A stretch of DNA of 64,000 bases from Stutzerimonas stutzeri (GCF_000952685.1 NZ_JYHV01000037.1:124001-188000), one strand, 5' to 3'. Positions 1 through 9,289 are shown, counted from the stretch's first letter. A program made the numbers and translations. Notes: generated by a model not told the origin, from the sequence alone.

Positions 1-688
1 GCGTGCGCCGTGCCGCGTTGGCGCGGCCCGCCGACAGCTCCCAATTGCCGAAATCGCCCTGCCCCGAGTAAGGCTTGGCGTCGGTGTGACCACTGACGCT
101 GATCTTGTTCGGTACCGCGCGAATGGTATCGGCCATCGCCAGCAGGATATCTTCGAAATAGGGCTGCAGCTGCGCACTGCCCAAGGCGAACATTGGGCGA
201 TTGGCCGCATCCATGATCTGGATCCGCAATCCGTCCTGAGTGATCTCGAACAGAATCTGGTCCTTGAAGCGGGTCAGGTCCGGGTTTTCGTCGACCTTGT
301 TCTGCAATTCCTGCAACAACAGCTCCAGGCGCTCGCGCTCCAACTGCTCGGCGAAGGTTTCCGCCTGATCGGCGTCGATCTTCGATTCGCTCTGCTGGAT
401 CGCCGGATCAACCTCCTCATTGAGCGTGCGGTCCGGCGACGGCGTGGGCGTACCGCCGAGATCGATGACGTGCGGACTCGCGCTCTCGGTAAAACCGATG
501 GGGTCCTGGAAGTAACCGGAAATGGCCCGCTTCTGCTCCGGCGTGGCCGAAGACATCAGCCACATCACCAGAAAGAACGCCATCATGGCGGTCGCGAAAT
601 CGGCGAAGGCGATCTTCCAGGCGCCGCCATGGTGCCCGGCCGCGGATTTCTTGACCCGCTTGATGATGATTGGTTGGGTATTGTCCAT
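1..688 (-). CDS. motB: Flagellar motor stator protein MotB (3' part missing at window edge)
   Basis: MotB is the stator subunit that anchors the proton-driven MotA/B channel to peptidoglycan. Reading leftward from the ATG at 688, the N-terminus has a short basic segment, then a hydrophobic helix with the motif FADFATAMMAFFLVMW. That helix contains the Asp expected to carry protons. A charged periplasmic linker follows, and then the start of an OmpA-like peptidoglycan-binding domain (ISVSGHTDAKPY). About 229 codons are visible and the C-terminus lies beyond base 1. The gene starts 8 bp after the motA stop, so the two are an operon. The identification is firm; only completeness is unknown. Confidence 0.95.
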   Translation of the reverse strand, partial: MDNTQPIIIKRVKKSAAGHHGGAWKIAFADFATAMMAFFLVMWLMSSATPEQKRAISGYFQDPIGFTESASPHVIDLGGTPTPSPDRTLNEEVDPAIQQSESKIDADQAETFAEQLERERLELLLQELQNKVDENPDLTRFKDQILFEITQDGLRIQIMDAANRPMFALGSAQLQPYFEDILLAMADTIRAVPNKISVSGHTDAKPYSGQGDFGNWELSAGRANAARRT

Positions 689-696
689 GGTTGCGC

Positions 697-1548
697 TTAG
701 CTGCCACGCATGGCTTGTTCAAGCTCGGAGAAGCTAGGCCGATGCGCGGAAAACAGCACCTTGCGACCGAACTCCACCGCCAGGGTCGGCGGCATGCCGG
801 AGGCGGAAGAAACCAGGGTTGCCTTGATGCCTTCGTAGAGGTTCAGTTCCTCCTTGGCATCATGCTCGAGCGCGGCCGCCAGCGGCCCGAAGAATCCATA
901 GGACGCAAGAATACCGAGGAAGGTGCCGACCAGCGCCGTGCCAACCTTTTCGCCGATTTCCGCATTGTTCGCTTCGGCCAGCACCGACATGGTGATGACG
1001 ATACCCAGTACCGCCGCGACGATACCCATCGCAGGCAGGCCGTCGGCGATCTTGGATACCGCATGAGAAGGATGTTCGAGCTCCTCCTTCATGCTGTTCA
1101 GTTCCATGTCGAACAGCCCCTCCAGCTCATGCGGAGCCATGTTGCCCGACGACATGATTCGCAGATAGTCGCAAATGAACGCGGTCATCCGGTCATCCTT
1201 CAGAATCGCCGGGTACTTGCTGAAGATGGGGCTGGCGCTCGGCTCTTCGAGATCCGCCTCGATAGCCATCATCCCCTCGCGACGGCTCTTGTTGAGGATT
1301 TCATAGAGCAGGCCCAGCACTTCCAGGTAGTACTTGTGGGTGAACCGCGAGCTGAACATCTGCAAGGACTTCTTGAACACGATCTTCGTCGTGCTGCCGG
1401 GGTTGGCCTGGAGAAAGCCACCCAGTGCCGCGCCACCAATGATCATCACCTCGAACGGGTGGATAAGCGCGCCGAGCTTGCCGCCAGACAACACAAAACC
1501 GCCGAGCACGCTGGCGATGACTACGATGATGCCGATAATTTTTGCCAT
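697..1548 (-). CDS. motA: Flagellar motor stator protein MotA
   Basis: MotA is the membrane partner of MotB in the proton-driven flagellar stator. The 283-residue product is the usual length for the long proteobacterial MotA. It opens with a membrane helix (MAKIIGIIVVIASVLGG), has a second helix near residue 30, a cytoplasmic domain rich in charged residues, and a C-terminal helix pair (GLPAMGIVAAVLGIVITM and the stretch around ALVGTFLGILASYGFFGPLA). It is the first gene of a motA-motB pair with 8 bp between them. A FliA-type promoter lies about 100 bp upstream on the same strand. The HDOD gene upstream is divergent. Confidence 0.97.
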   Translation of the reverse strand: MAKIIGIIVVIASVLGGFVLSGGKLGALIHPFEVMIIGGAALGGFLQANPGSTTKIVFKKSLQMFSSRFTHKYYLEVLGLLYEILNKSRREGMMAIEADLEEPSASPIFSKYPAILKDDRMTAFICDYLRIMSSGNMAPHELEGLFDMELNSMKEELEHPSHAVSKIADGLPAMGIVAAVLGIVITMSVLAEANNAEIGEKVGTALVGTFLGILASYGFFGPLAAALEHDAKEELNLYEGIKATLVSSASGMPPTLAVEFGRKVLFSAHRPSFSELEQAMRGS

Positions 1549-1651
1549 AGGGGGTACGTCTAAAACCTGATCTCAGGGCACCTGGGACGAGCCGCGCAAC
1601 ATCGCGCGCTCACTGGGTTACAGGCGGGGCGTATGAAAAGAATTGTTCTGG

Positions 1652-1678
1652 TTATCGGAACTTTTGCGCCAGACTAAA
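1652..1678 (-). promoter_or_regulatory. Candidate FliA (sigma-28) promoter for motAB
   Basis: On the minus strand the sequence reads TTTAGTCT, then exactly 11 bases, then TCCGATAA. The flagellar sigma-28 consensus is TAAAGTTT-N11-GCCGATAA, so the -10 matches at seven of eight positions and the spacing is exact. The -35 is weaker. It lies about 100 bp upstream of the motA ATG and points towards it, as expected for late flagellar genes. Transcription has not been shown. Confidence 0.7.
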
Positions 1679-1712
1679 GGCCATCCCGATGAAATGCTAG
1701 TTTGACGGCGCC

Positions 1713-3227
1713 ATGACTACGACCCCACTCCCCTGCACACTTGCCGCCTGGATAAAGACGCTGGACGCCGTCGTGCTACCTGCAGCCGCCGATCCGTATG
1801 CGCGCGTCCAGCGGGCGCTGCGTGACAGCAGCATGTCCATGCGCCAGATCGCCGATCTGATTCAGGAGAGCCCGGTCCTGGCGCTCGTCGTGATTCGCGA
1901 AGCCAACCGCAACGCGGCAACCACCAACAAGCCAGCCGAAAGCCTGGAAGTTGCGCTCAGCCGCATCGGGCTGAAACGCGCCGAAGCCCTGTTCGCACGG
2001 ATTCCAGCAACCCAGCCGCGCGATATCCCCGCACCGCTGCGGCAAATCATGCTGATCAGCAGCCATGCCAGCCAGCAAGCCAACGGGCTCTTCGCCTCCC
2101 GCCTCGCACGACTCTGGCAGGAAATCCACTGGAGCAGCCTGCTGTTCCTTGCGCCCGTCTGGGCACTGGTCGCGGCTCATCCGGAACTGCTCGAGGCCTG
2201 GGAGCAGCGGGTATTGGTCAAGCGTGAGCCGGCCCGTCAGGTCGAACAATCGCTGCTGGGCATATCGCTACTGGAACTTTGCGTGGCAACTGCCGAACAC
2301 TGGGGGCTGCCCGGCTGGGTCGCCCAGGGCTATCGGCTGCTCAGCGAGCATCGCCGCATGCTGGTCAAAGCGCTGCATGTCGCCCATGACAATGAGCACC
2401 CCCTGCATCAGCAACAGATGCTCGATGCCGATCCGCCGCTGCGTCGATGGCTCACCCTGCCGAGCAATACCATTTTGCTCGCCAACGGTCTCGCTCTCTC
2501 GGCGCACCACAGCTGGAGCGGTATTCACAGCCTGCGCTGGCAGCGGCTCGCCGGGCTGTATCTTCAGGTCCCGCTAGCCGAGTTGCAGCAAATGACGCAC
2601 CAGCAGGCCGTGGCCAGTGCGCAAGCCATCGGCAAGACCGATCTCTGGCATCCAGCTCAGGGCCTGCTCTGGCCCTGGGAGAGCAGGTTCCAGCACGAAA
2701 AAGTCGCAAAGCTGCCGGATACCGACGCTTTGGCGCAGTGGCGCGCGCATTGCCGTGAACTGCTCAGCGAACCCAGCCCGTACGGCAACGTGGTCCAACT
2801 CACCGCCACCGCTTGCAAAGCGCTGTCCTGCGCCGGCATGCAACGGGTGCTGTTGATGCTGGTCGACCGCAAGCAGCAGCGCCTAGTCAGCCAGCAGACC
2901 AGCGGCCTGCCGAGCGAGGCCATCCGGCTGACGCTAGATCCGGACCAGAGCCAGGTGTTGCGCAGGTTGCTCGAAAAGCCCGCATTGCTTCGGCTCACAC
3001 CTGACAACGTGGCACAGTTTTCCGCGCTACTGCCGGGCGCGCTGAAGGCGCTTTTCCCCAGCGAGCACGTTCTGCTGCGCTCCGTTGGCCATGAGGGTCG
3101 AACGTTCATGCTGCTGGTGGCGGATCAGGACAACAGCGCATTCAGCGACATGGGGCTGCAGGCCTTCACCAAAACCGTCCAATGCATCGAGCGCGCCCTG
3201 GCGACGTTCAGCAAACGCGGCCGCTGA
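1713..3227 (+). CDS. HDOD-domain signalling protein
   Basis: The 504-residue protein has an N-terminal HDOD region (roughly residues 25-230), a metal-free relative of HD hydrolases found in bacterial signalling proteins. Typical traits are the helix MRQIADLIQESPVLALVVI, the following EANRNA segment and the pattern LEVALSRIGLKRAEAL. The C-terminal part (about 350-500) looks like a GAF-type sensor fold, with a central segment MQRVLLMLVDRKQQRLV. No signal peptide or membrane helix is visible, so it is probably cytoplasmic. It diverges from motA and is followed after 45 bp by rhdA. Its exact role is unknown; neighbours suggest a link to motility or c-di-GMP, which is inference only. Confidence 0.8.
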   Translation: MTTTPLPCTLAAWIKTLDAVVLPAAADPYARVQRALRDSSMSMRQIADLIQESPVLALVVIREANRNAATTNKPAESLEVALSRIGLKRAEALFARIPATQPRDIPAPLRQIMLISSHASQQANGLFASRLARLWQEIHWSSLLFLAPVWALVAAHPELLEAWEQRVLVKREPARQVEQSLLGISLLELCVATAEHWGLPGWVAQGYRLLSEHRRMLVKALHVAHDNEHPLHQQQMLDADPPLRRWLTLPSNTILLANGLALSAHHSWSGIHSLRWQRLAGLYLQVPLAELQQMTHQQAVASAQAIGKTDLWHPAQGLLWPWESRFQHEKVAKLPDTDALAQWRAHCRELLSEPSPYGNVVQLTATACKALSCAGMQRVLLMLVDRKQQRLVSQQTSGLPSEAIRLTLDPDQSQVLRRLLEKPALLRLTPDNVAQFSALLPGALKALFPSEHVLLRSVGHEGRTFMLLVADQDNSAFSDMGLQAFTKTVQCIERALATFSKRGR

Positions 3228-3272
3228 TGTTTTTCGCTAGACTTTACCCTTTCCGTCCGACTGAGATTTGCC

Positions 3273-4088
3273 GTGTCCGCGTTTTCAGCCCTCCCCCTGG
3301 TAATCGAACCAACCGATCTGGCCGAGCGCCTTAACGAACCCGAGCTGATCCTCGTCGACCTGACCAGCGCGACTCGCTACGCCGAAGGCCATCTGCCCGG
3401 CGCACGATTCGTCGATCCCAAGCTGACTCAGCTCGGCCAGCCACCCGCACCGGGGCATCTGCCTGGCAAGCCCCAGCTAGAGGCACTGTTCGGCGCGTTG
3501 GGGCATAACCCCGACGCGGTCTATGTGGCCTATGACGACGAAGGGGGCGGCTGGGCCGGGCGCTTCATCTGGTTGCTCGATGTCATCGGGCATCATCGCT
3601 ATCACTACCTGAACGGCGGGCTGCACGCCTGGCTGGCCGAGCACAGGCCGCTGTCGCAAGACAAGCCCGTCGACGCAGGCGGGCCGATTGCCCTGACGCT
3701 CGACGAGGCGCCTAGCGCTACCCACCCATACATCGAAAGCCGGCTGGGCGCTCCCGACCTGGTCATCTGGGATGCTCGCTCGCCCGAGGAATATCGCGGC
3801 GAGAAGGCACTTGCAGCTCGCGCCGGCCATATCCCCGGCGCCATCAATTTCGAATGGACCGCGGCGATGGACCCGGCGCGCGCCCTGCGTATCCGCGAAG
3901 ACATCGCCGAACGGCTGGAAGCGCTCGGCATCACCGCTGACAAGGAAATCATCACCCACTGCCAGACGCATCATCGCTCCGGCTTCACCTACCTGCTGGC
4001 CAAGGCTTTGGGCTATCCGCGCGTCAAGGGATATCCAGGCTCCTGGGGCGAATGGGGCAACCTGCCCGACACCCCGATCCAGCAATGA
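3273..4088 (+). CDS. rhdA: Thiosulfate:cyanide sulfurtransferase (rhodanese)
   Basis: Rhodanese moves sulfane sulfur from thiosulfate to cyanide or other thiophilic acceptors through a cysteine persulfide. The 271-residue protein has two rhodanese domains in tandem. The first is inactive (residues ~10-130). The second carries the active loop CQTHHRSG with the catalytic cysteine at residue 230, the same loop and, from memory, the same position as Azotobacter vinelandii RhdA. CRSGVR-like loops of mercaptopyruvate sulfurtransferases are absent. The start is a GTG. It lies between the HDOD gene and psd and probably shares a transcript with psd, which begins 12 bp after its stop codon. Confidence 0.93.
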   Translation: MSAFSALPLVIEPTDLAERLNEPELILVDLTSATRYAEGHLPGARFVDPKLTQLGQPPAPGHLPGKPQLEALFGALGHNPDAVYVAYDDEGGGWAGRFIWLLDVIGHHRYHYLNGGLHAWLAEHRPLSQDKPVDAGGPIALTLDEAPSATHPYIESRLGAPDLVIWDARSPEEYRGEKALAARAGHIPGAINFEWTAAMDPARALRIREDIAERLEALGITADKEIITHCQTHHRSGFTYLLAKALGYPRVKGYPGSWGEWGNLPDTPIQQ

Positions 4089-4099
4089 AAAGGTCACCC

Positions 4100-5002
4100 A
4101 TGAAAGATCGCTTGTTCGTATTCAGTCAGTACTTGCTCCCGCATCACCTGATCTCACGGTTGGCCGGTTGCCTCGCCGAGTGTCGCCTGCCATGGGTGAA
4201 GAACACCTTCATCAAATGGTTCGTCCGGCACTTCCAGGTCGACATGCGCGAAGCTCAGGTCGAAGACCCAACCGCCTACGAACATTTCAACGCCTTTTTC
4301 ACCCGCGCCCTGAAGGACGGCGCTCGGCCTCTGGATCCGACGCCTGGCGCGATTCTAAACCCATGCGATGGGGCCATCAGCCAGCTCGGCCGGATCGAGC
4401 AAGGCCGGATCTTCCAAGCCAAGGGCCATAGCTACAGCGTGACGGAGCTGCTCGGAGGCGATCACCAACGAGCGGCCCCCTTCATGGGTGGCGATTTCGC
4501 CACCGTGTACCTGTCGCCCAAGGACTATCACCGCGTGCATATGCCGCTGGCCGGCACCCTGCGCGAAATGGTTTACGTGCCGGGTCGCATCTTCTCGGTT
4601 AACACCGTGACTGCCGAAGGCGTACCGGAGTTGTTTGCCCGTAACGAACGGGTGGTCTGCCTGTTCGATACCGAGCGTGGGCCCATGGCGATGGTGCTGG
4701 TTGGCGCAATGATCGTCGCCAGCATCGAGACGGTGTGGGCCGGATTGGTCACACCGCCCAAGCGCGCACTCAAGACCGTCCGTTACGACGAGGCGAGCCG
4801 AGCCCCCATCCATCTGGAGAAAGGCGCCGAGATGGGGCGCTTCAAGCTTGGCTCTACCGTGATTCTGCTGTTCGGGCCCGATCAGGTCAGCTGGGCCGAA
4901 GAGCTGTCGGCATTGACGCCGGTATGCATGGGTGATGGACTGGGACAGACCAAGCCGGTGCCACCGACTGCCACGCCAGCTTCGAACACGACCCTGCCCT
5001 AA
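4100..5002 (+). CDS. psd: Phosphatidylserine decarboxylase proenzyme
   Basis: Psd makes phosphatidylethanolamine from phosphatidylserine at the inner membrane. The 300-residue proenzyme cleaves itself at an LGST motif to form its pyruvoyl cofactor; here the motif sits near the C-terminus with Ser252 as the expected processing residue ([11 protein letters not shown]). Other family blocks are [27 protein letters not shown] and [12 protein letters not shown] chose the ATG at 4100 over the in-frame ATG at 4085, because 4100 has AAGG at a suitable distance and gives the familiar start [14 protein letters not shown]. It follows rhdA closely. Confidence 0.96.
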   Translation: MKDRLFVFSQYLLPHHLISRLAGCLAECRLPWVKNTFIKWFVRHFQVDMREAQVEDPTAYEHFNAFFTRALKDGARPLDPTPGAILNPCDGAISQLGRIEQGRIFQAKGHSYSVTELLGGDHQRAAPFMGGDFATVYLSPKDYHRVHMPLAGTLREMVYVPGRIFSVNTVTAEGVPELFARNERVVCLFDTERGPMAMVLVGAMIVASIETVWAGLVTPPKRALKTVRYDEASRAPIHLEKGAEMGRFKLGSTVILLFGPDQVSWAEELSALTPVCMGDGLGQTKPVPPTATPASNTTLP

Positions 5003-5155
5003 GCGATAGCCAATGGTCGGCTAGCACTAGCCAACATCTTCTCGTTCGTTATGATGTCACTCGAAACGATTCCATTTTGACATCACCGCTGGCGAACGCC
5101 TGGACGCACCGCCGAATCAAAGACGATGCGTCAGGACTGTCACGGAGATCATTGC

Positions 5156-6976
5156 GTGGAAAACCAGAGCCAACCCTTGCTGTTGCGTGTACCGACGCCG
5201 GATCGCCAGGAGTTATCCTTCTGCGAGCCCAGCGTGCGCGACATCAAACGTTGGCTTTCCGGCCTGCCCAAGGCCAATCTCGGCGAAACTGCACGGCAGC
5301 TCTACCAAGCCATACTGGAACTCAACCAGCTACGCACCACGGCCCAGACCCGCCTGCAACTGCTCGAACTGCTGCGACCGGAAATCCATTTCGTCTGCCG
5401 CGAACTGGAACGCTATTTCATCAACCAGCCGATCGTGCTCAGCGAACGCCCACGCAAGGTCGCCAGCCTGTGTCAGGCACTGCATAACCATCTTGCGATC
5501 GGCTACAAGCTGATTGCCGTCGAGCTGGCTCCGCAGACCGGACGCGAACGCCTGCAGCTGCTCACGATCTCGTTGCAGCGGGCAATCCGTAGTCTCGGCG
5601 CCATCCTGGTTCGCTCGACCCAGCTCTACAGGCCGACGCCAGATGGCCTGTGGCTCGAGCTTCATCGGTTATACGCCATCGCCGTGACGCACGGTGTCCA
5701 TCGCACCCTGGTGCGTGACGACCTGAGCTATCGAGTCAAAGGCCTGAGCGCCGAACAGAGCTATATCGTCGCACTGATGATCGGTAGCGCTCGCTGCAAT
5801 CAGATGCGCCAGCAGAATATCGCCCAATTGGCTCAGCTACTCGAGCCCTGGAGCGCACTGGTTCGCCTGCAAACCGCGCAAAACCCGTCCAGCCTGTTCG
5901 GCGTGTCTTCTCGCATCGATGGCCCGCCGCGCTATCGATCAATGTTTACCGCAGAGGAACGGCCGGACCTGCTCGGCATCGATCCGCATGGGCTGGTCAA
6001 GGCTATCCAGAAGCACTTGCAGTCCCCTGCGCAATCCGCCGAAGAGAAGGCGCTCGCGATACCCGAGGGGTTGAGCCTCGATCTGCTACAGCATGTGAGT
6101 GCCGCCTGGGGTGACATTTCCGAGCGCAGCTTCCAGCGCACCCCTGCGCAGGGCACCATGAAAATATGCATTGGCATGAGTGCGCTGCATTACTACCTGG
6201 CAGGCCAACGCCAGTTTGGCGAGCTACTGAAGCGGCCAGACGCCGCTCCCGCCGTGTTCAAATTGAACAATGCCGCACCCGACGTCTGGTCCGTTGCGTA
6301 CGATGCCGCCGTGGTCAAGGATGATCCGATCCTGCCGAACGACTATATCGAGTTCGTTCGCCCCGTCATGACGGAGAAAGCAAATGAGCAGGGGCCCGCG
6401 AGCCCTTCGAGCCCTTCGAGCGACAATTGCTTTCCAACATTCGAGGTGCAACGGGTCGATCACAGTCCCGGCGGTTTTTGCCTATCCTGGCCGGGCGAAG
6501 TACCGGCACAGCTCCAGGCGGGCGAGCTGCTAGGGCTGCAAGACTCCAGTGAAACCTGGAGCGTCGCGGTGGTACGCTGGATTCGTCAGGTTCGCGGCAG
6601 CGGTCCACAGATGGGGGTGGAACTCATTGCCCCCTCCGCGCACCCTTGCGGTCTGCGCCTGCTACGCAAAACTGAACAAGGCAGCGAGTATCTGCGCGCC
6701 CTCCTGCTGCCGGAGATCAGCGTAATCTCGCGCCCGGCGACGCTGATCGTTCCGCGACTACCGTTTCAGGAAGGGCAGAAAGTGCAGATCAACCAGAATG
6801 GCAATGAGCTGCGCGCGATGCTCTGCCGTCGGCAAACCGGCTCCAGCAGTTACAACCAGTTCGAATATCAGTTGGTAGGCAACGCAACCGCTCCCCGGGA
6901 GACGTCGATCACAGCACGGGGAAGCCAGGCGTCTCCGGGAGGTGAAGATTTTGACTCGCTCTGGAACACGCTGTAG
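5156..6976 (+). CDS. PilZ-type protein encoded just upstream of fimX
   Basis: This 606-residue protein occupies the position of PA4958 in P. aeruginosa. The first ~400 residues are helical and lack a motif I can name. The C-terminal part (about 425-520) resembles a PilZ c-di-GMP domain: it has the DxSxxG signature as DHSPGG starting at Asp435, followed by a beta-rich segment. The RxxxR motif that normally grips c-di-GMP just before it is not visible; only a single Arg precedes the Asp. A Ser/Pro-rich linker coded by a small 9-bp duplication precedes the domain. I chose the GTG at 5156, which has GGAG upstream, over the upstream in-frame ATG at 5126. It is followed by fimX. Confidence 0.72.
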   Translation: MENQSQPLLLRVPTPDRQELSFCEPSVRDIKRWLSGLPKANLGETARQLYQAILELNQLRTTAQTRLQLLELLRPEIHFVCRELERYFINQPIVLSERPRKVASLCQALHNHLAIGYKLIAVELAPQTGRERLQLLTISLQRAIRSLGAILVRSTQLYRPTPDGLWLELHRLYAIAVTHGVHRTLVRDDLSYRVKGLSAEQSYIVALMIGSARCNQMRQQNIAQLAQLLEPWSALVRLQTAQNPSSLFGVSSRIDGPPRYRSMFTAEERPDLLGIDPHGLVKAIQKHLQSPAQSAEEKALAIPEGLSLDLLQHVSAAWGDISERSFQRTPAQGTMKICIGMSALHYYLAGQRQFGELLKRPDAAPAVFKLNNAAPDVWSVAYDAAVVKDDPILPNDYIEFVRPVMTEKANEQGPASPSSPSSDNCFPTFEVQRVDHSPGGFCLSWPGEVPAQLQAGELLGLQDSSETWSVAVVRWIRQVRGSGPQMGVELIAPSAHPCGLRLLRKTEQGSEYLRALLLPEISVISRPATLIVPRLPFQEGQKVQINQNGNELRAMLCRRQTGSSSYNQFEYQLVGNATAPRETSITARGSQASPGGEDFDSLWNTL

Positions 6977-7037
6977 ATTGCGGCTCACCGTTTTTTAGCC
7001 TTCACGCTCCTCTACGGCGCGTTCCAAAGCTGCTGCC

Positions 7038-9104
7038 ATGGCCCCGCAAAAGAAAACCATCCGCCTGCTGATCCTCGAGGATTCGCAGAATGAAGCTGAG
7101 CGACTGGTCAGCCTGTTCCGAAACGCGGGCCAGGCGACGCGTGTGCACCGTCTCACCTCCAGCGAGGACCTTGCCGAGGCACTTCAGCAGACCTGGGATT
7201 TGCTGATCAGCGCGCCGACCAGCGTCAACCTCGATCCCAGCGAAGTCATTGGCGCCATTCGCAAGCAAGCCAAAGACATTCCGGTCATCCAGCTGGTCGA
7301 TGGTAATGATGTCGACGCGATCACCGAAGCCCTCGCTCTCGGCGCTCAAGGCGCGCTACCGCAAGGGGAAGACGAATGGTTGATCCTGGTTTCCAATCGA
7401 GAACTGACGAATCTTGACGAGCGTCGCGCCCGCCGCTCTGCAGAGCTGGCGCTGCGCGAGGCCGAGAAGCGCTGCCAACTGCTGCTAGAGAGCTCCGTGG
7501 ACGCCATTGCATACGTCCACGACGGCATGCATATCTACGCCAACCGCGCCTACCTCGAGTTATTCGGCTACGACGACGTAGAAGAACTGGAATGCATGCC
7601 GATGATCGACCTGATCGCTTCCTGCGATCAGGGGGAGTTCAAAGGTTTTCTGAAGAACTATCAAAGCATCCAGGGCAACGCCGAGCTGGTTTGTGGCGGC
7701 ATTCGTGCCGACGGCGGTAATTTCAAGGCCCGCATGCATTTTTCCCCGGCCAGCTATGACGGCGAGCCCTGTATCCAGGTGGTCATTCGCGCCGAGACTG
7801 GCAACGAGGAACTGGAAAAGCTGCGCGAAATCAGCAGCCAGGACCTGGTGACAGGGCTTTACAACCGTACCCATTTTCTCGAATTGCTCGACGGCGCAGT
7901 CGAACGCGCCGTCAACGCGGGGCAAAGCTCAAGTCTCGCTTACGTACGGATCGATCGCTTTGCCAGCCTGCAGGCCGATATCGGCCTCGGCGATTCGGAC
8001 CGACTGCTGGCCGAGCTGGCCCAACTGCTACGCGGGCAGTTTCACGAAAGGGCCGAGCTGGCACGCTTCGGCGACGATGCGTTTGCGGTGTTGATGCCTG
8101 AGGCCGCGCCTGCCCAACTCGAGCAACCATTGACCGAGCTGCTGCATAAAGTTGAAGGCCATCTGTTCGATGTCGGCGGCCGCACCGTTCAGACCAGCCT
8201 GAGCATCGGGGTCGCAGCACTCGACGAGCGGACCGCGAAAGCGCGAGACGTAATCGATCGCGCTCATCGCTGCGCCGAGGAGCTTGCCGATGGCAACGGG
8301 CTTCGAATTTACGACCCGGCCAGCGAACTAGCCAAGGCCGCCAGCCGAGGCAATATCCTCGCGATGTTGCAACAGGCACTGGAGAAAAACAGCTTTCGCC
8401 TGCTATTTCAGCCGATCATCAGCTTGCGCGGCGACAGCCACGAGCATTACGAAGTCCTGCTACGCCTGCTTGATCCGCAAGGGGTGGAAGTCCCACCCGG
8501 CGAATTCCTCGATGCAGCGAAAGAAGCGGGACTCGCCACCAAGATCGACCGGTGGGTCCTGCTCAATTCCATCAAACTGCTCGCCGAGCATCGCAACAAA
8601 GGCCATAGCACACGGTTGATGGTTCATTTGTCGGACGCCAGCCTACAGGACCCGTCATTGCTCACCTGGCTCGGGGCTGCACTCAAGGCGTCCAAACTGC
8701 CGCCTGATTCGCTGATCTTCCAGCTCGACGAAAATGATACCGTCGCTTACCTGCGACAGGCGAAAGCCCTGACCCAAGGGTTGACCGGGCTGGGCTGTCG
8801 CATCGCGCTGAGCCAGTTCGGCTGCGTGCTGAATCCATTCAATACGCTCAAGCACCTCAACGTCGACTTCGTGAAAATCGACGGTTCCTATACCCAAGAT
8901 CTGAGCCGTCAGGAAAACCAGGAGGCGCTCAAGCAGCTACTGGCAGACCTGCACGAACAGGCCAAGCAGACCATAGTGCCCTTCGTCGATAGCGCCACCG
9001 TCCTGGCCACCCTGTGGCAAGCCGGTGTCGGCTACATCCAAGGTCAATATCTGCAGGGGCCAAGTCAGTCGATGGACTATAACTTCGCCTCTGACGAAGA
9101 ATAG
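7038..9104 (+). CDS. fimX: FimX-type c-di-GMP receptor (REC-PAS-GGDEF-EAL, degenerate)
   Basis: FimX is a polar c-di-GMP receptor that promotes type IV pilus assembly and twitching. The 688 residues show a receiver-like domain (~8-125), a PAS domain (~145-260), a GGDEF domain (~275-435) and an EAL domain (~445-680). Both catalytic signatures are broken: GGDEF reads GDDAF (345-349) and EAL reads EVL (472-474). The receiver lacks the phospho-acceptor Asp, having WDLLISAPT where DLVLLD-like sequence is expected. Binding without catalysis is therefore the likely mode, as in P. aeruginosa FimX. It lies 61 bp after the PilZ-type gene. Its TAG stop is followed after one base by the heptamer array. 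Confidence 0.93.
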   Translation: MAPQKKTIRLLILEDSQNEAERLVSLFRNAGQATRVHRLTSSEDLAEALQQTWDLLISAPTSVNLDPSEVIGAIRKQAKDIPVIQLVDGNDVDAITEALALGAQGALPQGEDEWLILVSNRELTNLDERRARRSAELALREAEKRCQLLLESSVDAIAYVHDGMHIYANRAYLELFGYDDVEELECMPMIDLIASCDQGEFKGFLKNYQSIQGNAELVCGGIRADGGNFKARMHFSPASYDGEPCIQVVIRAETGNEELEKLREISSQDLVTGLYNRTHFLELLDGAVERAVNAGQSSSLAYVRIDRFASLQADIGLGDSDRLLAELAQLLRGQFHERAELARFGDDAFAVLMPEAAPAQLEQPLTELLHKVEGHLFDVGGRTVQTSLSIGVAALDERTAKARDVIDRAHRCAEELADGNGLRIYDPASELAKAASRGNILAMLQQALEKNSFRLLFQPIISLRGDSHEHYEVLLRLLDPQGVEVPPGEFLDAAKEAGLATKIDRWVLLNSIKLLAEHRNKGHSTRLMVHLSDASLQDPSLLTWLGAALKASKLPPDSLIFQLDENDTVAYLRQAKALTQGLTGLGCRIALSQFGCVLNPFNTLKHLNVDFVKIDGSYTQDLSRQENQEALKQLLADLHEQAKQTIVPFVDSATVLATLWQAGVGYIQGQYLQGPSQSMDYNFASDEE

Positions 9105-9105
9105 A

Positions 9106-9224
9106 TGGAAGCTGGAAGCTGGAAGCTGGAAGCTGGAAGCTGGAAGCTGGAAGCTGGAAGCTGGAAGCTGGAAGCTGGAAGCTGGAAGCTGGAAGCTGGA
9201 AGCTGGAAGCTGGAAGCTGGAAGC
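9106..9224. repeat. Tandem heptamer array, 17 exact copies of TGGAAGC
   Basis: 119 bp made of 17 uninterrupted identical copies of the 7-bp unit TGGAAGC, starting one base after the fimX stop codon. Because 7 is not a multiple of 3, all three forward frames read the same heptapeptide cycle (W-K-L-E-A-G-S) without a stop. An exact array of this kind should be prone to slippage. It is not a CRISPR array, since there are no spacers. Related but less regular heptamers occur at 44.5, 51.5 and 60.45 kb. Confidence 0.99.
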
Positions 9225-9261
9225 GAATCTAGTGTGGGACCTGCCGTCAACTGCACATCTA

Positions 9262-9289
9262 GCTTCTAGCTAAAAGCTTACAGCTGCTT
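9262..9289. repeat. Degenerate inverted heptamers ending the fimX-serB gap
   Basis: Four consecutive 7-bp units GCTTCTA, GCTAAAA, GCTTACA and GCTGCTT. Read on the minus strand they are variants of the xxxAAGC heptamer array at 9106-9224, in the opposite orientation. The pair could fold into a long imperfect hairpin between the convergent fimX and serB genes, and so could act as a two-way terminator. The last unit touches the serB stop codon. Confidence 0.7.

Noticed and set aside
9106..9224. A CRISPR array
   Set aside because: The unit is 7 bp with no spacers and there are no cas genes in the window.
9025..9273. An open frame reading the W-K-L-E-A-G-S repeat through the heptamer array
   Set aside because: It starts inside fimX in another frame, and its coding look is only a product of the 7-bp repeat, which is open in every frame.
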